DNA of 46,247 nt from Bacteroidia bacterium (GTDB taxonomy: Bacteria; Bacteroidota; Bacteroidia; UBA4408). Positions 24,768 to 34,220 of the stretch are shown in pieces (position 1 is the stretch's first letter; every line of letters starts with the position of its first letter). Location: the NCBI GenBank assembly GCA_020845635.1, contig JADLFI010000032.1, forward strand, positions 1 to 46,247, read 5' to 3'. The notes below the pieces were generated by a model. The model saw nothing but the letters and a program-made list of their open reading frames with translations, did not search any database and was not told where the DNA came from. The translations under genes were made by a program, and so were the position numbers.

Positions 24768-25439
24768 ATGACTTACAGAGATATAGTTTCACAAGTAAAA
24801 GCCCCATTTCATCAGGGGGTAGCTCCACAGAGCCAAAGATTAAGTAGCAGACATATCATCAGCATAGCTTTAAGAAAAAGAAGTAAATTATTGGCACAAG
24901 AGAGGGAAAAGAAATCTTTAAAGGATAAATTCCTTTTACAAAGCATTTGTATTCCCTTAATTGAAGTAGCTAAGCATGAATGTTCTTGCGTAAGTATAAA
25001 TGGTTGTAAGGTATTAAGAAGTAAAAATAAAATACCCACGCCCTTAAAAGAAAGTGAAAAGCAAGTAGTTAGTATTGATGGTAGCATCTCTTTTAGTCCT
25101 ACTACTTTCAAAGATTATAAAGAATTTCAAAGACTAAAAGTTAATTCCCCCAAATTCTACATTATGAATGAGTACCTCTATATTTCAGGAGTGGAAGATT
25201 TGCAATGGGTGAAGTTAATTGACGTGTTTGAAGATCCTTATGCCGCAGATAACTACACAGATTGTTCGGAAGAGACCTCAGATTCATTTTGTTCTTCTGC
25301 CTTAGAAACTGAATTTAGAATCTTGCCTAAACTTGAAGATGCAGTAATTCTCTTAATTATTGAAGAATTATACAAGTCTTGGCAAAATGGTTTACAAGAC
25401 ATAATTAACAATCAAACAATAGATGGAACAGGAAAATAA
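24768..25439 (+). CDS. Neck/ring-type structural protein
   Basis: 223 residues. A basic N-terminus (SSRHIISIALRKRSKLLAQ) is followed by LIEVAKHECSCVSINGCKVLR, a KIPTPLK turn, beta strands with YLYISG, and VFEDPYAAD. This combination (long N-terminal helix, HECxC, 'SKNKIP', 'FEDP') is one I recognise from proteins beside the ring genes of crAss-like and related Bacteroidota phages. It probably forms part of the ring stack between portal and tail. It overlaps the next gene by 17 bases. Confidence 0.65.
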   Translation: MTYRDIVSQVKAPFHQGVAPQSQRLSSRHIISIALRKRSKLLAQEREKKSLKDKFLLQSICIPLIEVAKHECSCVSINGCKVLRSKNKIPTPLKESEKQVVSIDGSISFSPTTFKDYKEFQRLKVNSPKFYIMNEYLYISGVEDLQWVKLIDVFEDPYAADNYTDCSEETSDSFCSSALETEFRILPKLEDAVILLIIEELYKSWQNGLQDIINNQTIDGTGK

Positions 25440-26010
25440 TTTAAAAATTCCTGCTTATCTAGGTAAAGTAAATTTTGTAGACCATTGGAGTAATCCTATT
25501 TATATGCAGCATGTAAAGAAAATGCGCCGTTTTCAAAGAGTATTTGAATTTGGGTTGTGTGTTTGTACTGCCGCCTCAGAGTGGGTTTCCTACAAAGTAA
25601 GAAAAATACCTTCAAAAGACAGACCTGTTCTAAACAAAGATACAGGATTAGGAATTTTTAAAAAGATAATACTTGCCTATACAAGGAAGATATTAGAAAC
25701 AGTTTTAAAACAAGGAAGATTTACCATAGATAATTACGGAACATTTTTCTTAGAAAAAATTGAATTAGACGAAAAGAGAAGAAAAATCTATGATAGTAGA
25801 TTAATAAAATATAAAAAGATGTGTTATCTATTAGAAGATAAACTTTATAAATTAGCCTTTACCAATAGAGAAGGTATGGTAACAAAAAATCCTTTTAGAT
25901 TTTTCAAGTTTTACCCGAATGAAATTACTACAAGAGAAATATATTACACATTATTAACAAATCCTATATTGCAAGAACTTGCAGTACAAAAAGGTAATTA
26001 TAACCCATGA
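25423..26010 (+). CDS. IHF/HU-like protein in tail module
   Basis: 195 residues. Helical first half; residues about 96-112 (KQGRFTIDNYGTFFLEK), followed by a basic, Arg/Lys-rich stretch, look like the arm region of HU/IHF. Genes annotated as IHF subunits are typical of the tail module in crAss-like phages, and I recall structural work assigning such folds to tail ring proteins, so this may be a virion ring component rather than a DNA-bending factor. The product has no other motif. It ends with an ATGA overlap with the next gene. Confidence 0.65.
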   Translation: MEQENNLKIPAYLGKVNFVDHWSNPIYMQHVKKMRRFQRVFEFGLCVCTAASEWVSYKVRKIPSKDRPVLNKDTGLGIFKKIILAYTRKILETVLKQGRFTIDNYGTFFLEKIELDEKRRKIYDSRLIKYKKMCYLLEDKLYKLAFTNREGMVTKNPFRFFKFYPNEITTREIYYTLLTNPILQELAVQKGNYNP

Positions 26011-26873
26011 TGGAATATTTAAAATTAGAAGCAGTCGTGAATGATTTTATAACATCTACAGGAAGTGATTTTGTAGATGAAGATACCTATTTTCAATGGG
26101 CATCAGACTGCTTAGATATAATAGGAGGGTGTGATGCACTCATACCACAAGTAAAAGTATTAAAATTATTTGAACGTAAGGCTGTAATGCCAAAGAATTG
26201 GGTAGCCACAGATATAATCTATGAATATATAGGAGACCCAAATCTTATTGAAGAATGCGCCAAAGAATTTACAACCGCTGTAATTGGAGAAGATGTGCCT
26301 GTAACACATTGTTGCAATAGAATAGAAGTAGATCCTTCTTGCGCCGAAGATTCCCCTTGGTTACGAAATGACAGAATGTCTTTGATGGCTAATGTGAATA
26401 AGAATTTTCGCAATATGTTTGTGCCTCTATCTTATAGAAGAAGGGCAAATTTTCCAAATTCCTTAGAACACAAATTCACAACACATAATGTTAAGAATTT
26501 CTACACATTTCTTGGGAAATATATAGTTGTTCAAAGTAAAGCTGAATATATAGTAGTATTCTACTTTGGGAAAAAAACAGATGAAAGGGGTTTTCCAATG
26601 ATACCTAATGTTCCCGAAGTTATAAATGCTATCGTGCTTTACATAGAAATGAAAATAGCTTATGTAGAATACAGAGCAGAAAAAGATAATAAGACACGAA
26701 ACTTTTTCAACGATGTACTAACATTATATAATGCAGCAGCAGGAAAAGCAAGAGCTGCATTAACACAAATTCCATTTGAATTAGCATCTTCTTTTGCTAA
26801 CATTCTACAAAATATAGTTCCTAATTACGAAGAAAGATATGCTCAGTTTACAAAGGGACGTTCAACCCATTAA
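26007..26873 (+). CDS. Ring/tail tubular protein (T7 gp11-like)
   Basis: 288 residues. The N-terminal helices (DFVDEDTYFQWASDCLDIIG) and the middle beta part ending IVVFYFGKKTDERGFPMIPNVPEVINAIVLYIEMK follow the pattern of crAss-like ring proteins and T7 gp11-type adaptors, where 'G(F/L)PMIP' precedes a helix. Its role would be to join the portal to the tail. Overlaps the muzzle gene by 35 bases. Confidence 0.75.
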   Translation: MMEYLKLEAVVNDFITSTGSDFVDEDTYFQWASDCLDIIGGCDALIPQVKVLKLFERKAVMPKNWVATDIIYEYIGDPNLIEECAKEFTTAVIGEDVPVTHCCNRIEVDPSCAEDSPWLRNDRMSLMANVNKNFRNMFVPLSYRRRANFPNSLEHKFTTHNVKNFYTFLGKYIVVQSKAEYIVVFYFGKKTDERGFPMIPNVPEVINAIVLYIEMKIAYVEYRAEKDNKTRNFFNDVLTLYNAAAGKARAALTQIPFELASSFANILQNIVPNYEERYAQFTKGRSTH

Positions 26874-29800
26874 TCAACCTGAACAAACTATTAGATTTGG
26901 TCTCAATGGTGTAAAGAATGAGTTTGATGCCATAGAAAACGAGCGTAGTACTACTCTTTGTGCTGATTTTCCAGAGGAAGTTGTTGGACAGTTAACCTTA
27001 AATAAGAACGAAGTATTGATTTTTACAACAAATTCTATATTCATTTTAGACTTAGATGATTGCACTTATACAGAAGTAATAGATTGTGATATACCAAATG
27101 CAAAATATGTAAGTGCTGTATATCATATCTTGGAGGATTGCAATCAGAGAGAGGTGTATTGGGTTGATGGAGTTCATGAATTAAGGAAAATAAATATAGA
27201 TAAGCCAGAAGATTGTGATTTTAAAGTTTTTAAATGTAATCATATCTTAGAAATAAAACCAAAAGTTTTAAATTACGGGGGGTTTTTAAGTACAGGAACT
27301 TATCAATTTGCTTACAGATACAAAGACGGAAATGTCGCAATTATTTCTGACCCAATTTACATTTACGATGAAAATACATCAGAATCTTGGAATTTAATAG
27401 ATGGAGCTATTGCTGGTACTACCACAACAAAATCTGTTGAAATAACTTTAAATGGAATAAATACAAATGAAGAGGAAGTTGAACTTATTGTTATTTCTAC
27501 TATTAATGGTGTTATTTCAGCATTTGTAATAGATACCGTACAGGCAATAAATCCAATTACATATATATATAATGGCTCTTTTAAATCAACAATTTCTTTG
27601 AATGAGCTATTAGTTCCAACAATCAGTTTTTCTTCTGCAACCCTAATCTGTGAATTTCAAAACTCTCTTTTAATCTCTGGCTTAAAACAGGTTAAAAACA
27701 TAGATTATCAAAAGTATGCAAATGAAATAACTGTCAATTGGGTAACACACAAAATTCCTGCAAGCCTTGCTTATAAAATTCCTGAATTTATGAACCTTAA
27801 AACCTTCATGGGTGATGAAGTTTATGCTTTTGGAATTGTTGGTTTCTTTTGTGATGGCACAACTACTCCAGTATTTCACATTCCGGGGAGAACAAAACTT
27901 GCAGGAGAAGAAATAATCATTTCTTCTGATAACCCAGATAATTTCTATTCTTGTGAAAAGGAGTATTGGGAAATTTATAACACTGCAAAAATAACAGAAC
28001 AACCTCATGAAAAATCTACAATTGAAGAAGATTGCGGACTTTATGATTTTAAGTTAAGGGTTTGGGAACGTGGTATTATGGGCTACAATGAACAGTGCAT
28101 TCTCTACCCAGATATTAAAAACTGTGAAGATGAGTTTATGTACCCATTAGGAAATGTACGACATCATAGATTTCCTGATAGAAGCCTTGTTCCACATTTT
28201 GAAAGCCAATCTCTTCCTGATGTTGAATGTATCATAATAGAAGACGGCAAGGGTGTAAGTAATAGTACTATGCCTTATAAAGGAGATAACGGCGAGGAAA
28301 TGTATATCTTTCCTTTAAGTATAGAAATAGGAAATATTCAACCTTTTGAAGGAATATACCATTGGGAAATAGTCTATGTAAAAAGAACAGACAATAATAA
28401 AACAGTAATAGCAAAGGGAAATACCCACAAAACTTTTTATACTCAATTAACTAATGGTCAAATTGCTTATCACCCACATTATAACATCAATAGTTCATTA
28501 GACTTTACTGTTAGTATAATTGATAATGGTTCTACTTCAGCCTATTCGGAAGTAAATAAATTGGTAACTTCTCCAGAAGATGCTTCTGTATATAAATTTC
28601 ATAGTCCTAATACAGCTTTTTTAAAGCCTTCTCTTGAAGCTACACATTTTGTAATAGAACAAGAATGGGACGGAAATGGAAGATGCTATGGATCAAAGGA
28701 TAAAAATACTGTAGGAGAAGATTGTTATGTAGGTACATTTAATTTTAACATGGCTGCATATAATAATATAAATGATTTGAGCCGCCCTGTTCAAGTAATT
28801 AAGCAAAGGAAAATAACAAAGGACACCTATGTAAATGCCCACACTACTAATTCTGCATTTGATAAACCCTTTATTAATTTGCACCAAGAAGGCGGTGCTG
28901 CTTTCAAACTTGAAAGTAATTTACCTTTTTTATCTCCTTGTAATACTCAATACAAAGATTCAAGTTTAGTTCCCTATGTAATAGATGATGAATGTACGCT
29001 AATACCTTGTGCAAGATCTTTGTATGGGAGCATGAAAAGAATACTGTGTGATCAATATGGAAATTTGCAAGGTTTAGAATATAAATCTCTTATTCAAGGA
29101 GAAAGAACATTAGATAGAAATGGAAAATATGAAATAAGAGAAGTCTTTGGCGATGCCTTTATAAATTATTGGAGTTACAGAAGAACTGCAATTTTACACT
29201 ATAACCAAACTATTTTTTCGGATGCTCCTGATGATAAAGACGAACTTCCTATTGCTTGTGGTGTTCATGGGTGGTACGAAAGTGATGTTAATGTTGACAT
29301 GAGACATGAGGGTATAATAGGTATAGGAGAAATCTATTATCCAAAATTAGGTAATGGCTTTTATAGGTTAGACACATTAGGAAAACAATTTACTATTGAC
29401 CACTCCTATTTAGGAAGATTTCACTTTAATAATGGGAATGACTCCTATATAAATTTAGGAATAGATAACTTTTATGGCTACAACAAAGATTATTCTTTAA
29501 ATAAAGAAATAAGAAGTTTCTTTGCTTATACAGATAAATATAAAACATGTGATTGTAATTCTGAATATTTAAATGATATAGCCGTGTCCGATGTTAAAAA
29601 TTGGAGTACTTTTAGATTCAACAATAGAATACAAGTACCTGCAACTTTTGGATTAGGTACTAATATGTTTGTTTTAAGCAATAGTTTATACTATCATACA
29701 GAAGACAATCTTTGGAAAATATTCTCTTCTCAAAGCAGATTAGAAACTGATAAAGACACTATCTACATAGGTAATGGTAATTTATTTGGTTCTACTCCGT

Positions 29801-30741
29801 TATCCCTATTTGCAACAAAAGAAGGTTCAGCTGGTTTACAGAGAAAACACGGAACACTATTAAATGAGATGGGATATTTTTTCTTTGATGATAAAGCAAA
29901 TAAACCATATAATTTCAGGGAAAATGTTTTGCCTATTACTGAGGGCTTATCTCTATTTTTTAGAGATTTGCCTAAAAATGCAGAATGGGTATTTGGACAT
30001 GATCCACATTTAAACAGAATTTTATTTACTGTAAAATATGAGGACATAAGTTGTTCTTTTTCTTTAAGTAGATTGAGAGATACAGGAAAATGGTTTATGT
30101 TCCATTCTTATTTACCTTCAATGTATTTAAACCATAGAAAAAACTTTTATAGCGTAAAAGAAAATTCAGTATGGCTTCATAATCAGGCAAATACATATCA
30201 AACCTTTTATAATACGTACTATCCCCATGAAATAGAAATTATTGAAGTTAGTAAACAAGGCAGTTCTATATTTAATAATGTGATTTACATGCAAGATGCC
30301 TTTACTTACAATACAGCTTTTAATTTAGAACACCCTATCAACGAAACATTCACACATTTGTATTTATATAATTCAAGACAATTTTCTGGATTATTGTCTT
30401 TAAAGCCTCATACAGACTCTACAATCGATTATTACTTGGAAGCAATACAAGACCTTACTTCAACTGCAAAAGTCAATAGAAAGGAGAATAAGTGGCTTTT
30501 AAATGAATTTGATGATATAGTAGAGGATTATACAATACCTTTTATTATTTATCCTTGTTTTTCACCTTTAAACTACGAAGTTAATGATCTTGCTGTTGAT
30601 CCTAATAGACCTTATTATGCAAGAGAAAGATTTAGAGATTTTTATTTAGGACAAAAATTCATAAATTTTAGACCTGAGAATCCAGAAATAAAATTAGTAA
30701 CTACAATTTTTAACACTTTAACAACACAATCATCGAGATAA
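26839..30741 (+). CDS. Large tail (muzzle-like) protein
   Basis: 1300 residues. The N-terminal third looks like beta-propeller or repeated sheet units: ENERSTTLC, then FTTNSIFILDLDD, then REVYWVDGVHELRKINID and GTYQFAYRYKDG. This pattern is shared by the large 'stabilization' or muzzle proteins of crAss-like phages, which close the short tail. The middle and C-terminal parts are beta-rich without enzymatic motifs (for example YPKLGNGFYRLDTLGKQ and SLYYHTEDNLWKIFSSQ). Position between ring proteins and cargo proteins fits. TAATG joins it to the next gene. Confidence 0.8.
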   Translation: MLSLQRDVQPINQPEQTIRFGLNGVKNEFDAIENERSTTLCADFPEEVVGQLTLNKNEVLIFTTNSIFILDLDDCTYTEVIDCDIPNAKYVSAVYHILEDCNQREVYWVDGVHELRKINIDKPEDCDFKVFKCNHILEIKPKVLNYGGFLSTGTYQFAYRYKDGNVAIISDPIYIYDENTSESWNLIDGAIAGTTTTKSVEITLNGINTNEEEVELIVISTINGVISAFVIDTVQAINPITYIYNGSFKSTISLNELLVPTISFSSATLICEFQNSLLISGLKQVKNIDYQKYANEITVNWVTHKIPASLAYKIPEFMNLKTFMGDEVYAFGIVGFFCDGTTTPVFHIPGRTKLAGEEIIISSDNPDNFYSCEKEYWEIYNTAKITEQPHEKSTIEEDCGLYDFKLRVWERGIMGYNEQCILYPDIKNCEDEFMYPLGNVRHHRFPDRSLVPHFESQSLPDVECIIIEDGKGVSNSTMPYKGDNGEEMYIFPLSIEIGNIQPFEGIYHWEIVYVKRTDNNKTVIAKGNTHKTFYTQLTNGQIAYHPHYNINSSLDFTVSIIDNGSTSAYSEVNKLVTSPEDASVYKFHSPNTAFLKPSLEATHFVIEQEWDGNGRCYGSKDKNTVGEDCYVGTFNFNMAAYNNINDLSRPVQVIKQRKITKDTYVNAHTTNSAFDKPFINLHQEGGAAFKLESNLPFLSPCNTQYKDSSLVPYVIDDECTLIPCARSLYGSMKRILCDQYGNLQGLEYKSLIQGERTLDRNGKYEIREVFGDAFINYWSYRRTAILHYNQTIFSDAPDDKDELPIACGVHGWYESDVNVDMRHEGIIGIGEIYYPKLGNGFYRLDTLGKQFTIDHSYLGRFHFNNGNDSYINLGIDNFYGYNKDYSLNKEIRSFFAYTDKYKTCDCNSEYLNDIAVSDVKNWSTFRFNNRIQVPATFGLGTNMFVLSNSLYYHTEDNLWKIFSSQSRLETDKDTIYIGNGNLFGSTPLSLFATKEGSAGLQRKHGTLLNEMGYFFFDDKANKPYNFRENVLPITEGLSLFFRDLPKNAEWVFGHDPHLNRILFTVKYEDISCSFSLSRLRDTGKWFMFHSYLPSMYLNHRKNFYSVKENSVWLHNQANTYQTFYNTYYPHEIEIIEVSKQGSSIFNNVIYMQDAFTYNTAFNLEHPINETFTHLYLYNSRQFSGLLSLKPHTDSTIDYYLEAIQDLTSTAKVNRKENKWLLNEFDDIVEDYTIPFIIYPCFSPLNYEVNDLAVDPNRPYYARERFRDFYLGQKFINFRPENPEIKLVTTIFNTLTTQSSR

Positions 30742-33700
30742 TGAAAAAAACAAATAAATTACTTCCTGCCAAAAGTGTAGAAAAGAAGGCACTTGGAGGA
30801 ATTATCGCTGCTACAGCAACAAATGTTATACCGGGCTTAATTGGAGGAATATTTAATAATATTGCAAAAAGACGTGCTGAATTAAGAGCGGAAAAGGATT
30901 TAATGGAACAACAAATTTTAAACTCTCAACCTGAACAATTTCGCAAAGGTGGAAGAATCTATGAATACCCCGGAGGAGGTTATGTTTATATAGATGATCC
31001 TTCATTTTATGGGGTAGATGAAAAAGGTAATGCCATTACCGAAGGTTATAATTTAGGTCAGGCAGGAGATGGTACTTACGATAGAGGAAGAACTATTCCC
31101 GCTTTAAATAAAGATTTGTCAAAAGGAATACCTGATAATAAAGTAATACCTTTAACAACAGGAAAAGAATTGCTTGGGTATGATGAAAAAGGAAAGCCTG
31201 TTTATGTAGGATATGAATACCCTTCCATTAAACCCATAAAACCAGCAATAACTGCTGCAACTGAATTGGTAGAATTAGATGAATTAGTAAGAGAAAACTC
31301 TAATAGTAAATTGTCCGCCAATGATTTAAAAAGATATAAAACGCTAAAAGCAAAGTATCCAAAAGAAAGTAAAAGGTATGAAGCAGCTTTTTCAACCTTA
31401 AAAGATTTAAACTCAGAAACGTCTTCTAAAAATCCTACAGCAAAAGACATCTTAATAGGAAAAGCAACTCAAACAAGTGTCCCTAAAGTAAGTAATCCTG
31501 ATGCCGAAGCGGTCGAAATCGGAGAATTGTATTCTCTTTTAGACTCCTATTTAACCGTTGGTTTAAATCAAAAGGATTTAAAAAGGTTTAAAGAATTAAA
31601 AGAAATGTATCCATCAGATTACGAAGATTCTGAGAAAACTATTGCCCAAACAAAAGGTTTAAAAGCAGAAGTACAAAATTTAGAGCAACAAGTTTATAAC
31701 AATGCTTTTAATCAAAACGGTTATTATTTAGATGACGCGCTTCTAGAAGATTATGTTGTAAAATATAAGAAGCTATATTCACAAGAACCCGATGTTAGCG
31801 AAATATTAAAAGAAAGACAAAGGCAAGCTAATTATAGAGAGGTTAATGAAAAATCTAAATGGATTAGCCCTTTTGTTAATTTAGTACCTACTCATAGTAC
31901 TGCACCAAGGGAAAAAAGTAAATTAAAAACCGAAGTGCAAAATTTAGAGCAACAAGTTTATAACAATGCTTTTAATGAAAATGGGTATTATTTAGACGAT
32001 GCGTTATTAGAAGATTATGTTGTAAAATATAAGAAGATATATTCACAAGAACCTGATATTAAAGAAATATTAAAAGAGAGGCAAAGACAAGCCAATTACA
32101 GAGAAGCTAATGAAAAATCTAAATGGATTAGTCCATTTGTTAATTTAACTCCTATTCGTAGTACTACACCAAAGGAAAATAGCACTTTAAAACAAGAAGT
32201 GCAAAATTTAGAGCAACAAGTTTATAACAATGCTTTTAACCAGAATGGGTATTATTTAGATGACGAGTTATTAGAAGATTATGTTGTAAAATATAAGAAG
32301 ATATATTCACAGGAGCCAGACATTAAAGAGATATTGAAAGAAAGACAAAGGCAAGCTAATTATAGAGAAGCTAATGAAAAATCTAAATGGATTAGTCCTT
32401 TTGTTACTTCCGATAATAAAAAGATTAAAGGTTCTACTAATTCAGCGGACTCTAAAAGTAAATTAAAAACAGAAGTGCAAAATTTAGAACAACGAGTTTA
32501 TAATAACGCTTTTAACCAGAATGGTTATTATTTAGATGACATGTTATTAGAAGAATACGTTGTAAAATACAAACAACTTTATTCACAGGAGCCTGATATT
32601 AAAGAGATATTAAAAGAAAGACAAAGGCAAGCTAACTATAAGGAAAATAATGAAAAATCTAAATGGATTAGTCCGTTTGTTCCTTCGCCTTTTCCAATTG
32701 GTGGTTACGTAAATTCTCCTATTCAAGCAGAAGAATTTCAAGGACAAAAAGAAACCATAGCCTTACCTAATGATCAACTTATTGAAACAAATGCAGAAGC
32801 TCCCCATGAGCAAATGCCTGACCAAGAAATTACTGATGTATTGCCAGAAAATTCTTATGTATTTTCTGCACGAAATAAATTGAGTGCAAAGACAGCAATG
32901 CAACTTCTTTTGGAATTAGGAATGGATAAAAAAGATGTTAATAAATTAAAAGGAAAAAAAGAAATTTCTCCTGTTGATGTGAGCAATTTAGCAAAGCCTA
33001 CAAAAAACACAGCGAATGACTATCAAACCTCTGAATTAAAAGAGAGAAATAGGCAAGCTGTTTTAGAAAAAGCTAAGACTTTCAACGAACTCTTAAAAGT
33101 TTTAAATCCAGAGGAACAACCACAAATGGCAGGAGGAGGTAGTTTATTAAATCCCAACACATATTCTCCGTTTGCAATTCCTCAAATAGCTATGCCTACT
33201 TTTAATCCTAACTTAAATACTACTTTTACAGGAAAGGATTATTTTACACAAAGGACTCCTCAAATATCTCCCTTTGTAAATTATCAAGTTCCCGATGTTT
33301 CGTTAAATTACCAAAACACACCAAATTCTTACAATCCTTTTGCAACAGCAAAAATGGATTTAAAAACAGGAATATTTCCAAAACCTACCACGAATTATTT
33401 TGGGGGTTCTCCTTATGCTGATTCTATTGCTGAAAAAAGAGCTAATGCGGACTTAGAAAGATATGAATCTTCTTTATTAAATGACTCAACAGCTATGGCA
33501 GAAAGAGATTTGGCTTGGAAAAGGGCACAACTCGATAGCGCATCAGGGTTTAAAGGAAACTCTGAAAAGCCTTTTATGAAAATACCTGAGAATAGGAGCA
33601 ATCAAAACAAAATGTTTTCAGACAAAGATTTGACTTTGTTTGCAGGAAATATGGCAGCAAATCTTGTGAGTGGTTTAGGAACATTATCACAACAAATGTA

Positions 33701-34220
33701 TAGAACTATTCCTACCAATTATGCTCCAATAATGAATATGAACACAGAACCTGAATATAAATCTGCAATTAATAGTTTATTACAAAGTCAAAAAATGGCT
33801 ACTGATTCTATTCTAAACAATTCTTATAATCCTTTATTGGGTATGGCTAATGCGACAAATGCTGCGGCAAATACTCAATCTTCCATTGCTCAATATATGG
33901 GGCAAGTAGCAAATCAAAGACAACAATTACAAAATCAAAAATTAACAGCTTTACAATCTTTATTAGCAGGAGAACAGGGAATAAATCAAAACATTGAGAA
34001 AGAAAGAGCAGCCCTTTCTAATTTGAAGAAAACATATCCGGGCGAGTTAGCAAAACACACAGCTCGTGATATTAGCAATTATGTTTTAGACAAAGATAAA
34101 AAACAAGCTCAAATGAATCAAGATAGGGCTATTTTAGAGATGATGATGAAGCTCTACAATAATCCTGCAATTACAGATTTATTAGATAAAGCTAAAAATA
34201 CAGTTTGGGGAAATAAATAA
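30741..34220 (+). CDS. Internal virion (cargo-like) protein with four tandem repeats
   Basis: 1159 residues. The N-terminus has a glycine-rich hydrophobic stretch (GGIIAATATNVIPGLIGG, about 19-36), suited to membrane insertion, followed by RKGGRIYEYPGGGYVYID. Residues about 307-655 hold four copies of a helical repeat (EVQNLEQQVYNNAFNQNGY ... KSKWISPFV). The C-terminal half includes a PENSYVFSARNKLSAKTA segment and long Gln/Asn-rich helices. The size and position after the muzzle gene match large cargo proteins ejected with DNA in crAss-like phages. No catalytic motif is seen. TAATG junctions on both sides. Confidence 0.7.
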   Translation: MKKTNKLLPAKSVEKKALGGIIAATATNVIPGLIGGIFNNIAKRRAELRAEKDLMEQQILNSQPEQFRKGGRIYEYPGGGYVYIDDPSFYGVDEKGNAITEGYNLGQAGDGTYDRGRTIPALNKDLSKGIPDNKVIPLTTGKELLGYDEKGKPVYVGYEYPSIKPIKPAITAATELVELDELVRENSNSKLSANDLKRYKTLKAKYPKESKRYEAAFSTLKDLNSETSSKNPTAKDILIGKATQTSVPKVSNPDAEAVEIGELYSLLDSYLTVGLNQKDLKRFKELKEMYPSDYEDSEKTIAQTKGLKAEVQNLEQQVYNNAFNQNGYYLDDALLEDYVVKYKKLYSQEPDVSEILKERQRQANYREVNEKSKWISPFVNLVPTHSTAPREKSKLKTEVQNLEQQVYNNAFNENGYYLDDALLEDYVVKYKKIYSQEPDIKEILKERQRQANYREANEKSKWISPFVNLTPIRSTTPKENSTLKQEVQNLEQQVYNNAFNQNGYYLDDELLEDYVVKYKKIYSQEPDIKEILKERQRQANYREANEKSKWISPFVTSDNKKIKGSTNSADSKSKLKTEVQNLEQRVYNNAFNQNGYYLDDMLLEEYVVKYKQLYSQEPDIKEILKERQRQANYKENNEKSKWISPFVPSPFPIGGYVNSPIQAEEFQGQKETIALPNDQLIETNAEAPHEQMPDQEITDVLPENSYVFSARNKLSAKTAMQLLLELGMDKKDVNKLKGKKEISPVDVSNLAKPTKNTANDYQTSELKERNRQAVLEKAKTFNELLKVLNPEEQPQMAGGGSLLNPNTYSPFAIPQIAMPTFNPNLNTTFTGKDYFTQRTPQISPFVNYQVPDVSLNYQNTPNSYNPFATAKMDLKTGIFPKPTTNYFGGSPYADSIAEKRANADLERYESSLLNDSTAMAERDLAWKRAQLDSASGFKGNSEKPFMKIPENRSNQNKMFSDKDLTLFAGNMAANLVSGLGTLSQQMYRTIPTNYAPIMNMNTEPEYKSAINSLLQSQKMATDSILNNSYNPLLGMANATNAAANTQSSIAQYMGQVANQRQQLQNQKLTALQSLLAGEQGINQNIEKERAALSNLKKTYPGELAKHTARDISNYVLDKDKKQAQMNQDRAILEMMMKLYNNPAITDLLDKAKNTVWGNK
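31659..32700 (+). repeat. Four tandem repeats of about 88 codons
   Basis: Copies start at 31659, 31923, 32187 and 32463, giving periods of 264, 264 and 276 bases. All encode EVQNLEQ(Q/R)VYNNAFN, then a YYLDD...E(D/E)YVVKYK segment, LKERQRQANY, and KSKWISPFV. The DNA is nearly as similar as the protein, which points to recent duplication. The 12-base surplus lies in the linker of the third copy. Confidence 0.95.

Noticed and set aside
31659-32700. Regularly spaced repeats suggesting a CRISPR array
   Set aside because: The period is 264-276 bases and the repeats are in frame within a protein; no short repeat-spacer structure.
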